Assembly: GCA_027068085.1 (NCBI GenBank)
Contig: JAMOUQ010000030.1
Span: 1-64,000 of the forward strand
Length of the DNA: 64,000 nt
Source: Desulfobacteraceae bacterium
GTDB taxonomy: Bacteria > Desulfobacterota > Desulfobacteria > Desulfobacterales > Desulfosarcinaceae
Direction of reading: 5' to 3'
In this document: one piece after another, positions 41,328 through 51,400 of the stretch
Position numbering within the stretch: the stretch's first letter is position 1
How the letters are laid out: each line of letters begins with the position of its first letter
Notes under the pieces: model-generated
Database searches by the model: none
Told to the model about the DNA's origin: nothing
Seen by the model: only the letters and a program-made list of their open reading frames with translations
Made by a program: the position numbers and the translations under genes

Positions 41328-42503
41328 TCATCTTTTGACCACCAGGGCCACAGCCTCGCCGCCTCCCAGGCACAGGGAGGCCAGCCCCAGGTGCTTGTCC
41401 CGGCGGATCATCTCGTAGAGCAGGGTCACCAGCACCCGGCAGCCGCTTGCTCCGATGGGATGCCCCAGGGCCACCGAACCGCCGTTGACGTTCGTCTTGT
41501 CCGGGTCGAGTTTCAGCTCCTGCATCACGGCACATGTGGAACCGGCAAAAGCCTCGTTGACCTCGAAAAGGTCGACATCCTCTATGGAAACCCCTTCCTT
41601 TTTCAAACACTTGGGAATGGCCCAGATGGGAGCCACCAGAACGTACTTCATGTCGATGCCGGCCGAGGCCTGGGCACCTACGGTGGCCATGATCTCCAGG
41701 CCCAGCTCTTCCGCCTTTTCCCGGGCCATGACCATCACGGCCGCCGCGCCGTCGCTGATGACCGAGGCGTTGCCGGCGGTGGTGACCCCGCCTTTCTTGA
41801 AAGCCGGTTTCATCCTGGCAAGCACTTCCTCGGAGGTGGGCCGCGGGCATTCGTCCCTGGCAAACTCCAGGGGATCGCCCTTGCGACGGGGAACCTTGAC
41901 CGGCACGATCTCCTGATCGAAACGGCCGCTGTCTATGGCTTCCAGGGCCCGGCGGTAACTTTCGGCGGCATAGGCGTCCTGCTGCTGCCTCGATATTCCG
42001 TACTTTTCGCTGCACAGCTCGTTGGATATGCCCATGTGAAAGTCGTTGACGATGTCCCACAGGCCGTCGTGCACCATGTGATCCTGGATCCGGCCCGGTC
42101 CCATGCGATAGCCGAACCTGGCCTTTTCCAGGTAATAGGGCGCCATGGACATGTTCTCCATGCCACCGGCCACCACCACGTCGGCATCGCCCACCTGGAT
42201 GGCCTGGGCCGCCAGCATCACCGACTTGAGGGCCGATCCGCAGACCTTGTTGACCGTTAAGCACTCTGCCTCCCAGGGCATCCCGGCCCTGACGGCAGCC
42301 TGCCTGGCAGGGTTCTGGCCGTAGCCGCAGGGCAGCACCATGCCCATGATCACCTCGTTGACCAGCTTTTTTTCGATCCCCGCCCGCCTGACGGCCTCCT
42401 GGATAACCAGGGCTCCCAGGTCGGTGGCCCCCACCGAGGCCAGGCTGCCGTTGAAAGCCCCCAGGGGGGTGCGCACGGCACTTACGATGACAGCTTCCCG
42501 CAT
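41328..42503 (-). CDS. Acetyl-CoA acetyltransferase (thiolase)
   Basis: A 391-residue thiolase II. The acyl-accepting cysteine is Cys88 (VNKVCGSALKSV). The NEAFAGS, GGSVALGHPIGASGCR (His) and CLGGGEA (Cys) motifs are all intact. The start is ATG 42503 with AAGGAG seven bases upstream; the long open frame above it is antisense-like run-on. It cleaves acetoacetyl-CoA with CoA, or runs in reverse. It lies between the fused mutase and the hydroxyacyl-CoA dehydrogenase. Confidence 0.95.
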   Translation of the reverse strand: MREAVIVSAVRTPLGAFNGSLASVGATDLGALVIQEAVRRAGIEKKLVNEVIMGMVLPCGYGQNPARQAAVRAGMPWEAECLTVNKVCGSALKSVMLAAQAIQVGDADVVVAGGMENMSMAPYYLEKARFGYRMGPGRIQDHMVHDGLWDIVNDFHMGISNELCSEKYGISRQQQDAYAAESYRRALEAIDSGRFDQEIVPVKVPRRKGDPLEFARDECPRPTSEEVLARMKPAFKKGGVTTAGNASVISDGAAAVMVMAREKAEELGLEIMATVGAQASAGIDMKYVLVAPIWAIPKCLKKEGVSIEDVDLFEVNEAFAGSTCAVMQELKLDPDKTNVNGGSVALGHPIGASGCRVLVTLLYEMIRRDKHLGLASLCLGGGEAVALVVKR

Positions 42504-42553
42504 CACGTATCTCCTTTTCTGTCTTTTGTCACCGCCGGTGGCGGCAACTTCCG

Positions 42554-45500
42554 CTACATGTTCCTCCGGTACCGGCCTCCGACGGCGTACAGGGCCTCGG
42601 TAATCTGGCCCAGGCTGCAACAGCGGACGGTCTCCATCAGCTCGGCAAAGATGTTGCCGCCGGACAGGACCACCTTCTGGAGGCGTTCCAGGGCCCGGGG
42701 CGCCTTGTCTGCGTTGCGGGCCTTGAACTCGGCCAGCCGGCGCAGCTGGGATTCCTTCTCTTCCTCGGTGGCCCGGGCAAGGTCGATGCACGGTCCGCCC
42801 TCGGTCAGGTCTTCGCCGTCGGCATGGGGGTCCCGGAAGGTGTTTACTCCGATGATGGGAAGTTCGCCGGTATGCTTGAGGGTCTCGTAGTAGATCGACT
42901 CTTCCTGGATCTTGCCCCGCTGGTAGCCGGTCTCCATGGCCCCCAGCACGCCGCCGCGCTCTGTTATCCGGTCGAACTCCATCATGACCGCTTCTTCCAC
43001 AAGGTCGGTCAGCTCTTCGACTATGAAACTGCCCTGCAGGGGGTTTTCGTTCTTGGCAAGGCCCCACTCGCGGTTGATGATCAGCTGGATGGCCAGGGCC
43101 CGCCGCACCGACTCCTCGGTGGGTGTGGTGATGGCCTCGTCAAAGGCGTTGGTATGCAGGCTCTGGCAGTTGTCGTAGATGGCGCAAAGAGCCTGGAGGG
43201 TGGTGCGGATGTCGTTGAACTGGATGTCCTGGCTGTGCAGACTGCGGCCCGAGGTCTGGATATGGTACTTGAGCATCTGGGAGCGCTTGGAGGCTCCGTA
43301 CTTTTCCCGCAGGGCGATGGCCCAGATCCGGCGGGCCACCCGGCCGATGACGGTATATTCCGGGTCCATGCCGTTGGAGAAGAAGAACGAAAAGTTGGGG
43401 CCGAAGGCATCGATGTCCATGCCGCGGGACAGGTAGTACTCCAGGTAGGTGAAGCCGTTGGCCAGGGTGAAGGCCAGCTGGGAGATGGGGTTGGCTCCGG
43501 CTTCGGCGATGTGGTAGCCGGAAATAGAGACCGAGTAGAAGTTGCGCACGTTGTTTTCGATAAAATACTGCTGGATATCGCCCATCATCTTGAGGGCGAA
43601 ATCGATGGAGAAGATGCAGGTGTTCTGGCCCTGGTCTTCCTTGAGAATGTCCGCCTGGACCGTACCGCGCACGGTGGACAGGGCCCGTGCCCTGATGTTC
43701 TCGTATTCTTCTTTCGTCGGCTCACGGCCCTTGTCGGCCCTGAACTTGTCCACCTCCTGGTCGATGGCCGTGTTGAGGAACATGGCCAGCATGATGGGCG
43801 CCGGGCCGTTGATGGTCATGGAGACCGAAGTGTTGGGGGCGCACAGGTCGAAGCCGCTGTAAAGGACCTTGACATCGTCCAGGGTGCAGACGCTCACTCC
43901 CGAGTTGCCCACCTTGCCGTAGATGTCCGGCCGGCGGTCGGGATCGTAGCCGTAAAGGGTGACCGAGTCGAAGGCGGTGGAAAGCCGCTTGGCCGGGCTG
44001 TTGGCCGAAAGTAGCTTGAAACGGCGGTTGGTGCGGGCCGGATCGCCTTCGCCGGCGAACATGCGCGTGGGATCCTCGCCCACCCGCTTGAGGGGAAAGA
44101 CCCCGGCGGTGTACGGAAAGTAGCCCGGCAGGTTCTCGCGCCGCAGCCAGCTGTAGATCTGACCGGGATCCTCGAAATCGGGCAGGGCGATCTTGGGAAT
44201 CTTCTTGCGGGCCAGCGATTCGGTGAAAAGCGGCACCCGGATCTCGCGTCCCCTTACCTGGTATACCAGTTCGTCCTGCCGGTAGCGCCTGCGTATCTCC
44301 GGCCAGCCTTCGACCAGCTCGCGGGTCTCGCTATCAAGATCCCGGCGGGCCTTTTCGGCCTCCCGGCGCAGTCTTTCCAGCAGGGTTTCCCGGTCTCCTT
44401 CCAGGTCGGTCCCTTCCAGGTGCCTGGCTGTCTCTTCCAGGTGCCATACCCGCCGCAGGGCATCTGCCTGGCCCCGGGTATGGTCATGGTAGCTGCGGAT
44501 GGCCTCGGAAATCTCTGCCAGGTAGCGGGTCCGCTCCGGCGGGATGATGATGGTCTTGGAGGTCGAAACCTTGCCTTCCGGCCGGGGCAGGCCGGACTTG
44601 AACTCCACTGCGCATTTTTCTTTTATGGCGTCCAGCAGGCCGTGGTAGAGGGCCGTCACCCCGTCGTCGTTGAACTTGGAAGCGATGGTTCCGTAGACCG
44701 GCATGTCCTCGGGCGGCTTGTCGAAGGCGTTGCGGTTACGCTGGACCTGCTTGCGCACGTCCCGCACGGCATCCTCGCCGCCGCGCTTTTCGTACTTGTT
44801 GACCACCACCAGGTCGGCGAAATCGAGCATGTCGATCTTTTCCAGCTGGGAGGCGGCCCCGAAGTCGGCGGTCATGACATACATGGAGATATCGACCAGG
44901 TCGATGATATGGGAGTCGCCCTGGCCGATACCGGCCGTTTCGGCGATAACCAGGTCGAAACCGGCCGCCTTGACCACCTCGATGGCGTCTGCCAGGGATT
45001 CGGGAATCTCGGAATGGGACCTGCGGGTGGCCAGCGAGCGCATATAGACCCGCGGATCGCCGATGGCGTTCATCCTGATCCGGTCGCCCAGCAGAGCCCC
45101 GCCGGTCTTGCGGCGCGACGGATCGGCACTGATGATGGCCACCCTGATATCCTTCAGGTCGTGGAGCATGCGCTGGATCAGCTCGTCGGTAAGGGAAGAC
45201 TTGCCCGAACCGCCCGTTCCGGTGATACCGATGACCGGGATCCTGCGGCCGCCCAGTTTCTTCTTCAGCCCGGCCCGCAGCTTGTCCAGTTGGCCGTTAC
45301 CCGCGGACCGGGCCTGTTCGACGGCGGTAATCAGGTTGGCCACCAGTTTTTTGTTATCCGGGTTCAGCTCGTCGAGGTTGTATTCAAAATTTACGGCGCG
45401 CGGGAAATCCATCGCCTGAACCATGTGATTGATGATCCCCTGCAGCCCCATGCGGGCCCCGTCCTCCGGGGAATAGATCTTGGTCACCCCGTACTGCTCC

Positions 45501-45841
45501 AGCTCCTTGATCTCCTCGGGCACGATCACGCCGCCGCCGCCGCCGAAGATCTTGATGTGCCGGGCGTCTGCTTCTTTCAGCAGGTCGACCATGTACTTGA
45601 AAAACTCCATGTGTCCGCCCTGGTAGGAAGAAACGGCGATTCCCTGCACGTCCTCCTCGATTGCCGCGTCCACTATCTCCTGAACCGACCGGTTGTGGCC
45701 CAGGTGGATCACCTCTACGCCGGTTCCCTGCAAAATCCGACGGAAAATGTTGATGGCCGCATCGTGACCGTCGAAAAGCGAGGTGGCCGTCACCACCCGG
45801 ACATGGTTTTTGGGCCGGTAGATCTGGACCTCGTTGCTCAT
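42554..45841 (-). CDS. icmF: Fused isobutyryl-CoA mutase with G-protein chaperone (IcmF)
   Basis: A 1095-residue fusion. A B12-binding domain (about 10-145) has the axial histidine in FDGHDAA (His26). A MeaB/ArgK-type GTPase (about 200-420) has P-loop GTGGSGKSS (about 209-217), [20 protein letters not shown] and [13 protein letters not shown]. The mutase barrel (about 560-1090) has [39 protein letters not shown] and [11 protein letters not shown]. This domain order is that of IcmF, which interconverts isobutyryl-CoA and butyryl-CoA and repairs its own cofactor site. The GQN context of the mutase favours IcmF over methylmalonyl-CoA mutase. It lies between a dehydrogenase and thiolase. Confidence 0.95.
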   Translation of the reverse strand: MSNEVQIYRPKNHVRVVTATSLFDGHDAAINIFRRILQGTGVEVIHLGHNRSVQEIVDAAIEEDVQGIAVSSYQGGHMEFFKYMVDLLKEADARHIKIFGGGGGVIVPEEIKELEQYGVTKIYSPEDGARMGLQGIINHMVQAMDFPRAVNFEYNLDELNPDNKKLVANLITAVEQARSAGNGQLDKLRAGLKKKLGGRRIPVIGITGTGGSGKSSLTDELIQRMLHDLKDIRVAIISADPSRRKTGGALLGDRIRMNAIGDPRVYMRSLATRRSHSEIPESLADAIEVVKAAGFDLVIAETAGIGQGDSHIIDLVDISMYVMTADFGAASQLEKIDMLDFADLVVVNKYEKRGGEDAVRDVRKQVQRNRNAFDKPPEDMPVYGTIASKFNDDGVTALYHGLLDAIKEKCAVEFKSGLPRPEGKVSTSKTIIIPPERTRYLAEISEAIRSYHDHTRGQADALRRVWHLEETARHLEGTDLEGDRETLLERLRREAEKARRDLDSETRELVEGWPEIRRRYRQDELVYQVRGREIRVPLFTESLARKKIPKIALPDFEDPGQIYSWLRRENLPGYFPYTAGVFPLKRVGEDPTRMFAGEGDPARTNRRFKLLSANSPAKRLSTAFDSVTLYGYDPDRRPDIYGKVGNSGVSVCTLDDVKVLYSGFDLCAPNTSVSMTINGPAPIMLAMFLNTAIDQEVDKFRADKGREPTKEEYENIRARALSTVRGTVQADILKEDQGQNTCIFSIDFALKMMGDIQQYFIENNVRNFYSVSISGYHIAEAGANPISQLAFTLANGFTYLEYYLSRGMDIDAFGPNFSFFFSNGMDPEYTVIGRVARRIWAIALREKYGASKRSQMLKYHIQTSGRSLHSQDIQFNDIRTTLQALCAIYDNCQSLHTNAFDEAITTPTEESVRRALAIQLIINREWGLAKNENPLQGSFIVEELTDLVEEAVMMEFDRITERGGVLGAMETGYQRGKIQEESIYYETLKHTGELPIIGVNTFRDPHADGEDLTEGGPCIDLARATEEEKESQLRRLAEFKARNADKAPRALERLQKVVLSGGNIFAELMETVRCCSLGQITEALYAVGGRYRRNM

Positions 45842-45882
45842 GGCTGTATCTCCTTGTGGCTTGCGCCTGCCTGGTCAGGCCA

Positions 45883-45922
45883 TCGCCGCCGGCCCGGAAA
45901 ACAATTTCCGGGCCGGCGGCGA
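45883..45922 (-). other. Perfect 18-bp intercistronic hairpin
   Basis: 45883-45900 and 45905-45922 are perfect inverted copies (TCGCCGCCGG... and complement) with a four-base loop. It lies between the dehydrogenase stop and icmF. It has no T-run, so mRNA stabilisation or partial attenuation is more likely than termination. Confidence 0.7.
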
Positions 45923-45927
45923 CCGGA

Positions 45928-47082
45928 TCACTTCAGTTTGCCCAGCAGGCTGCTGGCGATGGTGTTTTTCTGAATCTCCTTGGTGCCTTCGTAGATCTCG
46001 GTGATCTTGGCATCCCGGTAGAAGCGTTCGACCTCGTACTCGGCCATGTAACCGTAACCTCCCAGCAGCTGGATGGCTTCGTCGGCCACTTCCACCGCCG
46101 TGCGGGCGGCGAACATCTTGGCCATGGAAGTAAGCTTGGGATCTATCCGGCCCTGATCGTAGTTCCAGGCCGCCTTGTAGGTGATCAGGCGGGCCAGCTC
46201 GATCTTGGTGGCCATGTCGGCCAGCTTGTGCTGGGTGGCCTGGAACTGGGCAATCTTTTTGCCGAACTGTTCCCTCTGCTTGACGTAGGCAAGGGCCCGG
46301 TCGTAGGCTCCCTGGGCCGTACCCAGGGCCTGGGCCGCGATCTGTATCCGGCTTTCGTCGAAGAAATTCAGTACCTGATAAAAGCCCTTGTTCTCTTTGC
46401 CGATCAGGTTGGACAGGGGAACCCGCACGTCCTTGAAGGTCACCTCGGCGGTGGCCATCATGCGGATGCCCATCTTGCGGCCCACGTCGGTGGTGCCGAC
46501 ACCCGGGCGGTCGGCCTCCACCAGAATCAGGCTCTGCCCCCGGTAGCCGGGCCTGGCGTCAGGATCTGTCTGGCACAGCACCGAGTAGAAGCCCGCCAGG
46601 CCGCCGTTGGTGATGAAGGTCTTGCCGCCGTTGATCACCCAGTGATCGCCGTCCTTGACTGCGGTCGTATTCATGAAGGTGATGTCGGAACCATGGTCGG
46701 GCTCGGTGAAGGCTCCGGCCGACAGCATCCTGCCTTCGGCGACCTCCGGGAGATATTTTTTCTTCTGTTCCTCACTGCCGTAATGCATGATTATCTCCGA
46801 AGCAAAGGCAGACAGGGCGATGGCGCTGCCGATGGTCGAATCGTTGCGGCAAAGTTCTTCCACCACCAGAATGGCCTCCATGCACCCCAGCCCCTGGCCG
46901 GAATACTCCTCCGGAAAGTGAACCCCGATCAGGCCCAGCTCACCGGCCTTTTGCCATATCTTTTTCGGAAACTCGTGCTTTTCTTCCAGCTCCAAAGCCA
47001 GTTCCTTGTCGAACTCGCCCTTGCAGAAATCTCTGACGGCCTTCTGGATGTCCTTTTGTGTCTTTGTCAGTTCAAAATCCAT
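45928..47082 (-). CDS. Acyl-CoA dehydrogenase
   Basis: A 384-residue flavoenzyme with GAFTEPDHGSD, WVINGGKTFITNGG, ESRIQIAAQALGTAQGAYD and catalytic glutamate in EIYEGTKEIQ. It is the first enzyme gene after the TetR gene and precedes icmF, which suits an isobutyryl-CoA or butyryl-CoA dehydrogenase. It probably works with ETF encoded elsewhere. It differs enough from the copies at 38565 and 60002 to suggest different chain or branch preference. Confidence 0.94.
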   Translation of the reverse strand: MDFELTKTQKDIQKAVRDFCKGEFDKELALELEEKHEFPKKIWQKAGELGLIGVHFPEEYSGQGLGCMEAILVVEELCRNDSTIGSAIALSAFASEIIMHYGSEEQKKKYLPEVAEGRMLSAGAFTEPDHGSDITFMNTTAVKDGDHWVINGGKTFITNGGLAGFYSVLCQTDPDARPGYRGQSLILVEADRPGVGTTDVGRKMGIRMMATAEVTFKDVRVPLSNLIGKENKGFYQVLNFFDESRIQIAAQALGTAQGAYDRALAYVKQREQFGKKIAQFQATQHKLADMATKIELARLITYKAAWNYDQGRIDPKLTSMAKMFAARTAVEVADEAIQLLGGYGYMAEYEVERFYRDAKITEIYEGTKEIQKNTIASSLLGKLK

Positions 47083-47153
47083 TCTGTCCCCCTAAGATGA
47101 TTTTAAGATAATTTACGGTTTGCATAATATGCTTACGGTTCCGGCCGCAAGGC

Positions 47154-47810
47154 TCACCTCCGCTGTCGCCTGCCGGCCTTGCAGCTTTCAAGTATAAAGG
47201 TTGTCTGCAGCTCGATGTACTGATCGATGCTGTAATGATTTGCCAAAAACCAGCGCCTGAAGGTCCACATGTGTCCCAGCACGGTAATGTTATGGGCTAT
47301 CAGGTCCAGGGCCCGGTCGTCCAGGGCCGCCAGGTGCCCGGATTCCATAAGCTGCACCAGGATGCGGGTAAACAGCCCGGTTATCCTGATTTCGTTTTCC
47401 AAAACCACCTTGCGCCATTTGACCGGCAGGGACTGGGTCTCCTGGTAAATCAGAAGAATGTGATCGCTCATGCGGTGGCAGACCAGAAAATACTCCCTGA
47501 TAACCTCGGCCAGGGGATTGGTTCCGGCCCTGGCCCTTTCCAGGGCCTCGGAAACCCCCTTTTCGATCTCGGCGTGAATGGCATCACAGACCAGGTAGAG
47601 AATGTCTTCCTTGCAGGCGATGTACTCGTACAGCGAACCGATGGAGATACCGGCCGCCCTGGCGATCTGGCGGGTGGTGGTCTTGTGAAACCCGTTGGCA
47701 AAGAAAAGCTCCACCGCCGCATCCACGATCTGACGGCGGCGCAGGGCCACCAGGTCCTTGTTCTTGACCTGGGTGGGAACCTCCCTTGCCGATGCAGAAC
47801 CCTGTTCCAT
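47154..47810 (-). CDS. TetR-family regulator of the acyl-CoA operon
   Basis: A 218-residue regulator. The HTH (about 22-68) has RRQIVDAAVELFFANGFHKT and IARAAGISIGSLYEYIACKEDIL. The rest is a helical ligand-binding domain, expected to sense an acyl-CoA. ATG 47810 is chosen because the upstream ATG at 47876 falls inside the promoter -10. It heads the operon with the dehydrogenase, icmF, thiolase and hydroxyacyl-CoA dehydrogenase. Its likely operator lies at 47857-47872, and a near-identical one precedes the ligase at 52532. Confidence 0.9.
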   Translation of the reverse strand: MEQGSASAREVPTQVKNKDLVALRRRQIVDAAVELFFANGFHKTTTRQIARAAGISIGSLYEYIACKEDILYLVCDAIHAEIEKGVSEALERARAGTNPLAEVIREYFLVCHRMSDHILLIYQETQSLPVKWRKVVLENEIRITGLFTRILVQLMESGHLAALDDRALDLIAHNITVLGHMWTFRRWFLANHYSIDQYIELQTTFILESCKAGRRQRR

Positions 47811-47856
47811 GCGCCCCTTGCCCGAGTATGAGTTGGAATGGAGCTGAAAACAAAAT

Positions 47857-47904
47857 CCGAACGAACGCTCGGTCATACATAGCGCCCTGATCCGGCCTTG
47901 TCAA
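47857..47904 (-). promoter_or_regulatory. Promoter and operator of the TetR-acyl-CoA operon
   Basis: On the minus strand TTGACA (47904-47899), 17 bp, TATGTA (47881-47876). The imperfect palindrome CCGAACGAACGCTCGG (47857-47872, plus strand) follows immediately and covers the transcript start, as expected for TetR autorepression. Confidence 0.8.
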
Positions 47905-48062
47905 GCCGCCGGAAAATTTTGCTTCTGTTCCCCGGCCGGAGCCTTCCCGCCGGCGCCGGCAAGCTTTCGCCGCAGACTTGCAAACCCGGGCCAACCCGTA
48001 TAACCTGTGTGCCGGCCTGAAAACGGCCTGACAAAAGACAGCCTGAAAGTACTGTACCGGTC

Positions 48063-49157
48063 ATGCATAATCAGACGCAGACAGCCGGCCTGCTGGCACA
48101 GATCGAAACGGCCTGGAACCTGGACGGCCTGGCCGCGGCGGGCGACCTGGTGGACGGGTTGCTGGCGCAGATGGTGGACTCCGGCCGGCAACTGGCGGAG
48201 ATACTGGAGACGGCAGCCTCCCTGCACCGCCGGCTGACCTGCCGCGTCCTGGAACTGGCCGAAAAAGAGCTTGAAAGGTCCGGCCCGGGCAAGGCCCCCC
48301 GCCCCTGGTGCTGGATCAACATGGGAAGCGCCGCCCGCCGGGAACAGACCCTGCGCACCGACCAGGACAACGGGCTGATCTTTGCCGGTGCCGCCGGGCC
48401 CGCCCGCCAGAATGAGGCGGAAGTCTTTTTCGAAAAGCTGGCCGGCCTGGCTGTCGAAGGTCTGGCGCGCTGCGGATTTGCCCTCTGTCCGGGCGGCGTC
48501 ATGGCGGTCTCTGAAAAATGGCGGGGCCCCCTGGAAAGCTGGAAAACCCGGATCGCCGAGTGGATGAACTCACCCGATCCCCGGGATACGCGCAACCTGT
48601 CCATCTTACTCGACTTCCAGCCCGTGCGGGGAGACCGCCGCCTGGCAGACAGCCTGCGCCGGCAGATTTTCCGGAGCTTCGCCGGCTCCCTGGCCGCGCG
48701 CCACATGCTAAGCTGCGACGACCATACTTTCGCCCCGCCCCTGGGGCTGCTGGGCTCCATCGTCACCGAAAAAAGCGGGCCCCGCAAGGGCCGGCTGAAC
48801 CTCAAGACAGCCGGCATCGTTCACCTGGTAAACGGAGTGCGGCTGCTGGCAATCCAGAACCGGGTGGAAACCACCGCCACCCTGGACAGGATCGCCGACC
48901 TGGAGTCCATGCAGGTCGTGACGGCAACCGAGGCCGCCCAGCTCAGAACCAGTTTTGAAACCCTGATGTATTTCAGGGTGCGCGAAAACCTGAAAAAACA
49001 CCGCCTGGGCCGGAAAGCGGACAACTACATCGACCCGCGCTCCCTGAGCCGGCACGAACGCCGCCGGCTAAAGGCCGCCCTGGCCGTGGTGGTCCGCTTC
49101 CAGAAACGGATCGAAAGCGATTTCAAGGTCCCCTGGATGGTGTTTTTCGGGGCCTGA
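48063..49157 (+). CDS. DUF294-type nucleotidyltransferase
   Basis: A 364-residue protein of the DUF294/GlnD-like nucleotidyltransferase family. The catalytic motif is MGSAARREQTLRTDQDNGLIF (about 92-112), with GS and the DxD-like Asp pair. A C-terminal helical DUF294_C-type domain follows (VRLLAIQNRVETTATLDRI, then TLMYFRVRENLKK). The CBS and cyclic-nucleotide domains often found N-terminally are absent. Proteins of this family sit with sensor kinases and SSS permeases that control acetate use, so it probably modulates the adjacent kinase or symporter. No clear ribosome-binding site. Confidence 0.82.
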   Translation: MHNQTQTAGLLAQIETAWNLDGLAAAGDLVDGLLAQMVDSGRQLAEILETAASLHRRLTCRVLELAEKELERSGPGKAPRPWCWINMGSAARREQTLRTDQDNGLIFAGAAGPARQNEAEVFFEKLAGLAVEGLARCGFALCPGGVMAVSEKWRGPLESWKTRIAEWMNSPDPRDTRNLSILLDFQPVRGDRRLADSLRRQIFRSFAGSLAARHMLSCDDHTFAPPLGLLGSIVTEKSGPRKGRLNLKTAGIVHLVNGVRLLAIQNRVETTATLDRIADLESMQVVTATEAAQLRTSFETLMYFRVRENLKKHRLGRKADNYIDPRSLSRHERRRLKAALAVVVRFQKRIESDFKVPWMVFFGA

Positions 49158-49173
49158 CCGGGAACTGTCCGAT

Positions 49174-51378
49174 ATGCGGTTTTTACATTTTTTCAAAGCG
49201 ATGCGCATCCGCCACAAGCTGCTCATAAGCTACAGCCTGGCCTTTTTGATCGTCATAAGCCTGGGCAGCTTCATCATGTACTCCCTGCTGCGGCGCACGG
49301 TTCAGACCACCCTTGAGAGCGAGCTGAAAAATTCCACCGCCGCCCTGCTCAACATGGTCACCACGGCCGCCTCGGTCTCCATCAAGAACCACCTGCGGGC
49401 CGTGGCCGAAAAAAACCTCGACCTGGTGTGCTATTTCTACCGCCGTTACAAGGAGGGCGAAATGACCCTCGATCAGGCCAAGGACCGGGCCGCCGACCTG
49501 CTGCTGGCCCAACCCATCGGAACGACCGGCTATATCGCCGTGCTCGACAGCAGGGGCGTCCTGCTGGTCCACCCCAGGGCCGAGCTGGTGGGGGCCGACA
49601 TCTCGCATCACGCTTTCGTCAAGAAAATGATCCGCAACAAGCAGGGATACCTGGAATACGACTGGCGCAACCCCGGTGAGGACAAACCCCGGCCCAAGGC
49701 CATGTATATGACCTACTTCGCCCCCTGGGACTGGATCATCACCGTCTCGTCCTACCGGGCCGAATTCAACACCCTGGTCAACGTGGACGACTTCCGCGAC
49801 AGTGTCCTGGCCCTGCGTTTCGGCAAGAGCGGTTACGCCTTTGTCATCGACAGCCGGGGCAACGCCATCATCCATCCCAAGCTGCAGGGAATCAACATCC
49901 TGAAAAACAGGTCCCTGGCCCACGAGCCCCTGCGGACCATGCTCGGGCGCAAAAGCGGCAAGCTGGTCTACACCTGGCGCAACCCCGGCGAAGCAAAGGC
50001 CCGCAAAAAACTGGTCATCTTCAACTACCTGCCCCAGTACCAGTGGATCGTGGCCTCTTCCAGCTACCTGGACGAATTCTACTCGCCCCTGAACACCCTG
50101 GCCAAGGTGATTCTCTTCACCCTGCTGGCGTCCATGATTCTGATCCTGCCCATCTCTTTCTGGATAAGCAATTCCATCACCCAGCCCCTGGCCCGCCTCA
50201 TCCGGCGCATGAACCGCGGATCGGGTCCCGAGCCCCTGCCGCCCCCCCAGCACAGGGACGAAATCCAACAGCTGACCCATTACTTCGATCTTTACACCCG
50301 GCGGCTGGAAAGCTACAGCCGTTCCCTGCAGGCCGAAATAGCAGAGCGCCGCCAGACCGAAGAAGCCCTGCGCATCAGCCAGGAACGCTACCGCTCGGTC
50401 ATGGAGGCGGCCCCGGACCCCATCATCGTCTACGACATGCAGGGCCGGGTGATCTACCTCAACCCGGCTTTCACCCAGGTATTCGGCTGGAGTCTGGAAC
50501 AATGCCGGGACAAGAGGATGGACCACTTCGTCCCCCCCGACAGCTGGCGGGAGACCAGCTGCGGCCTGAAGGCCATCGCCGCCGGCAAACCGGTTTACAG
50601 CCTGGAGACCCGCCGCTTCACCAAAAGCGGCAAGATCCTGGATGTCAGCATCCGGGGCTCGGTCTACCGGGACGCCCGGGGCCGGCCCCTGGGCTCGGTC
50701 ATCATCCACCGCGACGTGACCGCCCTCAAAAGGCTGGAAAGGGAGCTGCTGGACACGGGCGACCGCGAGCGGCAGAAAATCGGCCAGGACCTGCACGACG
50801 ACCTGGGACCCCACCTGATAGGAATCGAAGGGCTGGCCAAAGTCCTCAGCAAGGCCCTCAGGGACACCGAACCGCAGCAGGCCATGTTCGCGGCCAGGAT
50901 CGCCGGACTGCTCAAAGACGCCATCGCCAAGACCCGCCGCCTGGCCCGGGGACTCTGCCCGGTCTACTGGGTCGACCACGGCCTGGCACCCGCCCTGGAG
51001 GAGCTCGCCGCCAATACCGAGGCCATCTTCGGGCTGAAATGCACTTTCCGGGGCGACGGCCAGGTCCTTATCAGCGATCACCTGGCGGCCACCCATATCT
51101 TCAGGATCATCCAGGAGGCGGTCCACAACGCCGCCCGGCACTCGGGAGCCGACAAGATCGAAATCCGCCTCTTGCAGGAAAAAGGGAAAATCGTCGTCAC
51201 CGTGGACGACAACGGCTGCGGAATACCTTCCGAGCCCGAATCGGACGGGATGGGGTTGCGGATCATGGGGTTTCGTGCCAAGATGATCGGGGCCAGCCTG
51301 GAGATAAAGCGCCGCGGGCCGCGGGGAACCGCGATCCGGCTCGTGCTGGCGCCCGATGCGGCCATAAACGCGAGGTAA
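49174..51378 (+). CDS. Membrane sensor histidine kinase with two Cache domains and PAS
   Basis: A 734-residue NarL-class kinase. It has a first membrane helix (about 15-38), then two similar extracytoplasmic Cache modules with IGTTGYIAVLDSRGVLLVHP and FGKSGYAFVIDSRGNAIIHP, each ending in YLEYDWRNPGE or LVYTWRNPGEA. A second helix lies at about 308-332, then HAMP-like and PAS (SVMEAAPDPIIVYDMQG) regions. HisKA_3 carries the histidine in KIGQDLHDDLGPH (about 541), and the HATPase has VDDNGCGIP and GMGLRIMGFRAKMIGA. Cache domains usually bind small organic acids. It is 16 bp after the nucleotidyltransferase and feeds the response regulator. Confidence 0.92.
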   Translation: MRFLHFFKAMRIRHKLLISYSLAFLIVISLGSFIMYSLLRRTVQTTLESELKNSTAALLNMVTTAASVSIKNHLRAVAEKNLDLVCYFYRRYKEGEMTLDQAKDRAADLLLAQPIGTTGYIAVLDSRGVLLVHPRAELVGADISHHAFVKKMIRNKQGYLEYDWRNPGEDKPRPKAMYMTYFAPWDWIITVSSYRAEFNTLVNVDDFRDSVLALRFGKSGYAFVIDSRGNAIIHPKLQGINILKNRSLAHEPLRTMLGRKSGKLVYTWRNPGEAKARKKLVIFNYLPQYQWIVASSSYLDEFYSPLNTLAKVILFTLLASMILILPISFWISNSITQPLARLIRRMNRGSGPEPLPPPQHRDEIQQLTHYFDLYTRRLESYSRSLQAEIAERRQTEEALRISQERYRSVMEAAPDPIIVYDMQGRVIYLNPAFTQVFGWSLEQCRDKRMDHFVPPDSWRETSCGLKAIAAGKPVYSLETRRFTKSGKILDVSIRGSVYRDARGRPLGSVIIHRDVTALKRLERELLDTGDRERQKIGQDLHDDLGPHLIGIEGLAKVLSKALRDTEPQQAMFAARIAGLLKDAIAKTRRLARGLCPVYWVDHGLAPALEELAANTEAIFGLKCTFRGDGQVLISDHLAATHIFRIIQEAVHNAARHSGADKIEIRLLQEKGKIVVTVDDNGCGIPSEPESDGMGLRIMGFRAKMIGASLEIKRRGPRGTAIRLVLAPDAAINAR

Positions 51379-51400
51379 AACGACAACCGGGGCCGGGTTA

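Noticed and set aside
42504-43067. N-terminal extension of the thiolase frame
   Set aside because: It runs through icmF coding sequence in another frame; ATG 42503 has a good ribosome-binding site.
47811-47876. Longer start for the first TetR at ATG 47876
   Set aside because: That ATG lies in the promoter -10 and the first codons would be the operator itself.
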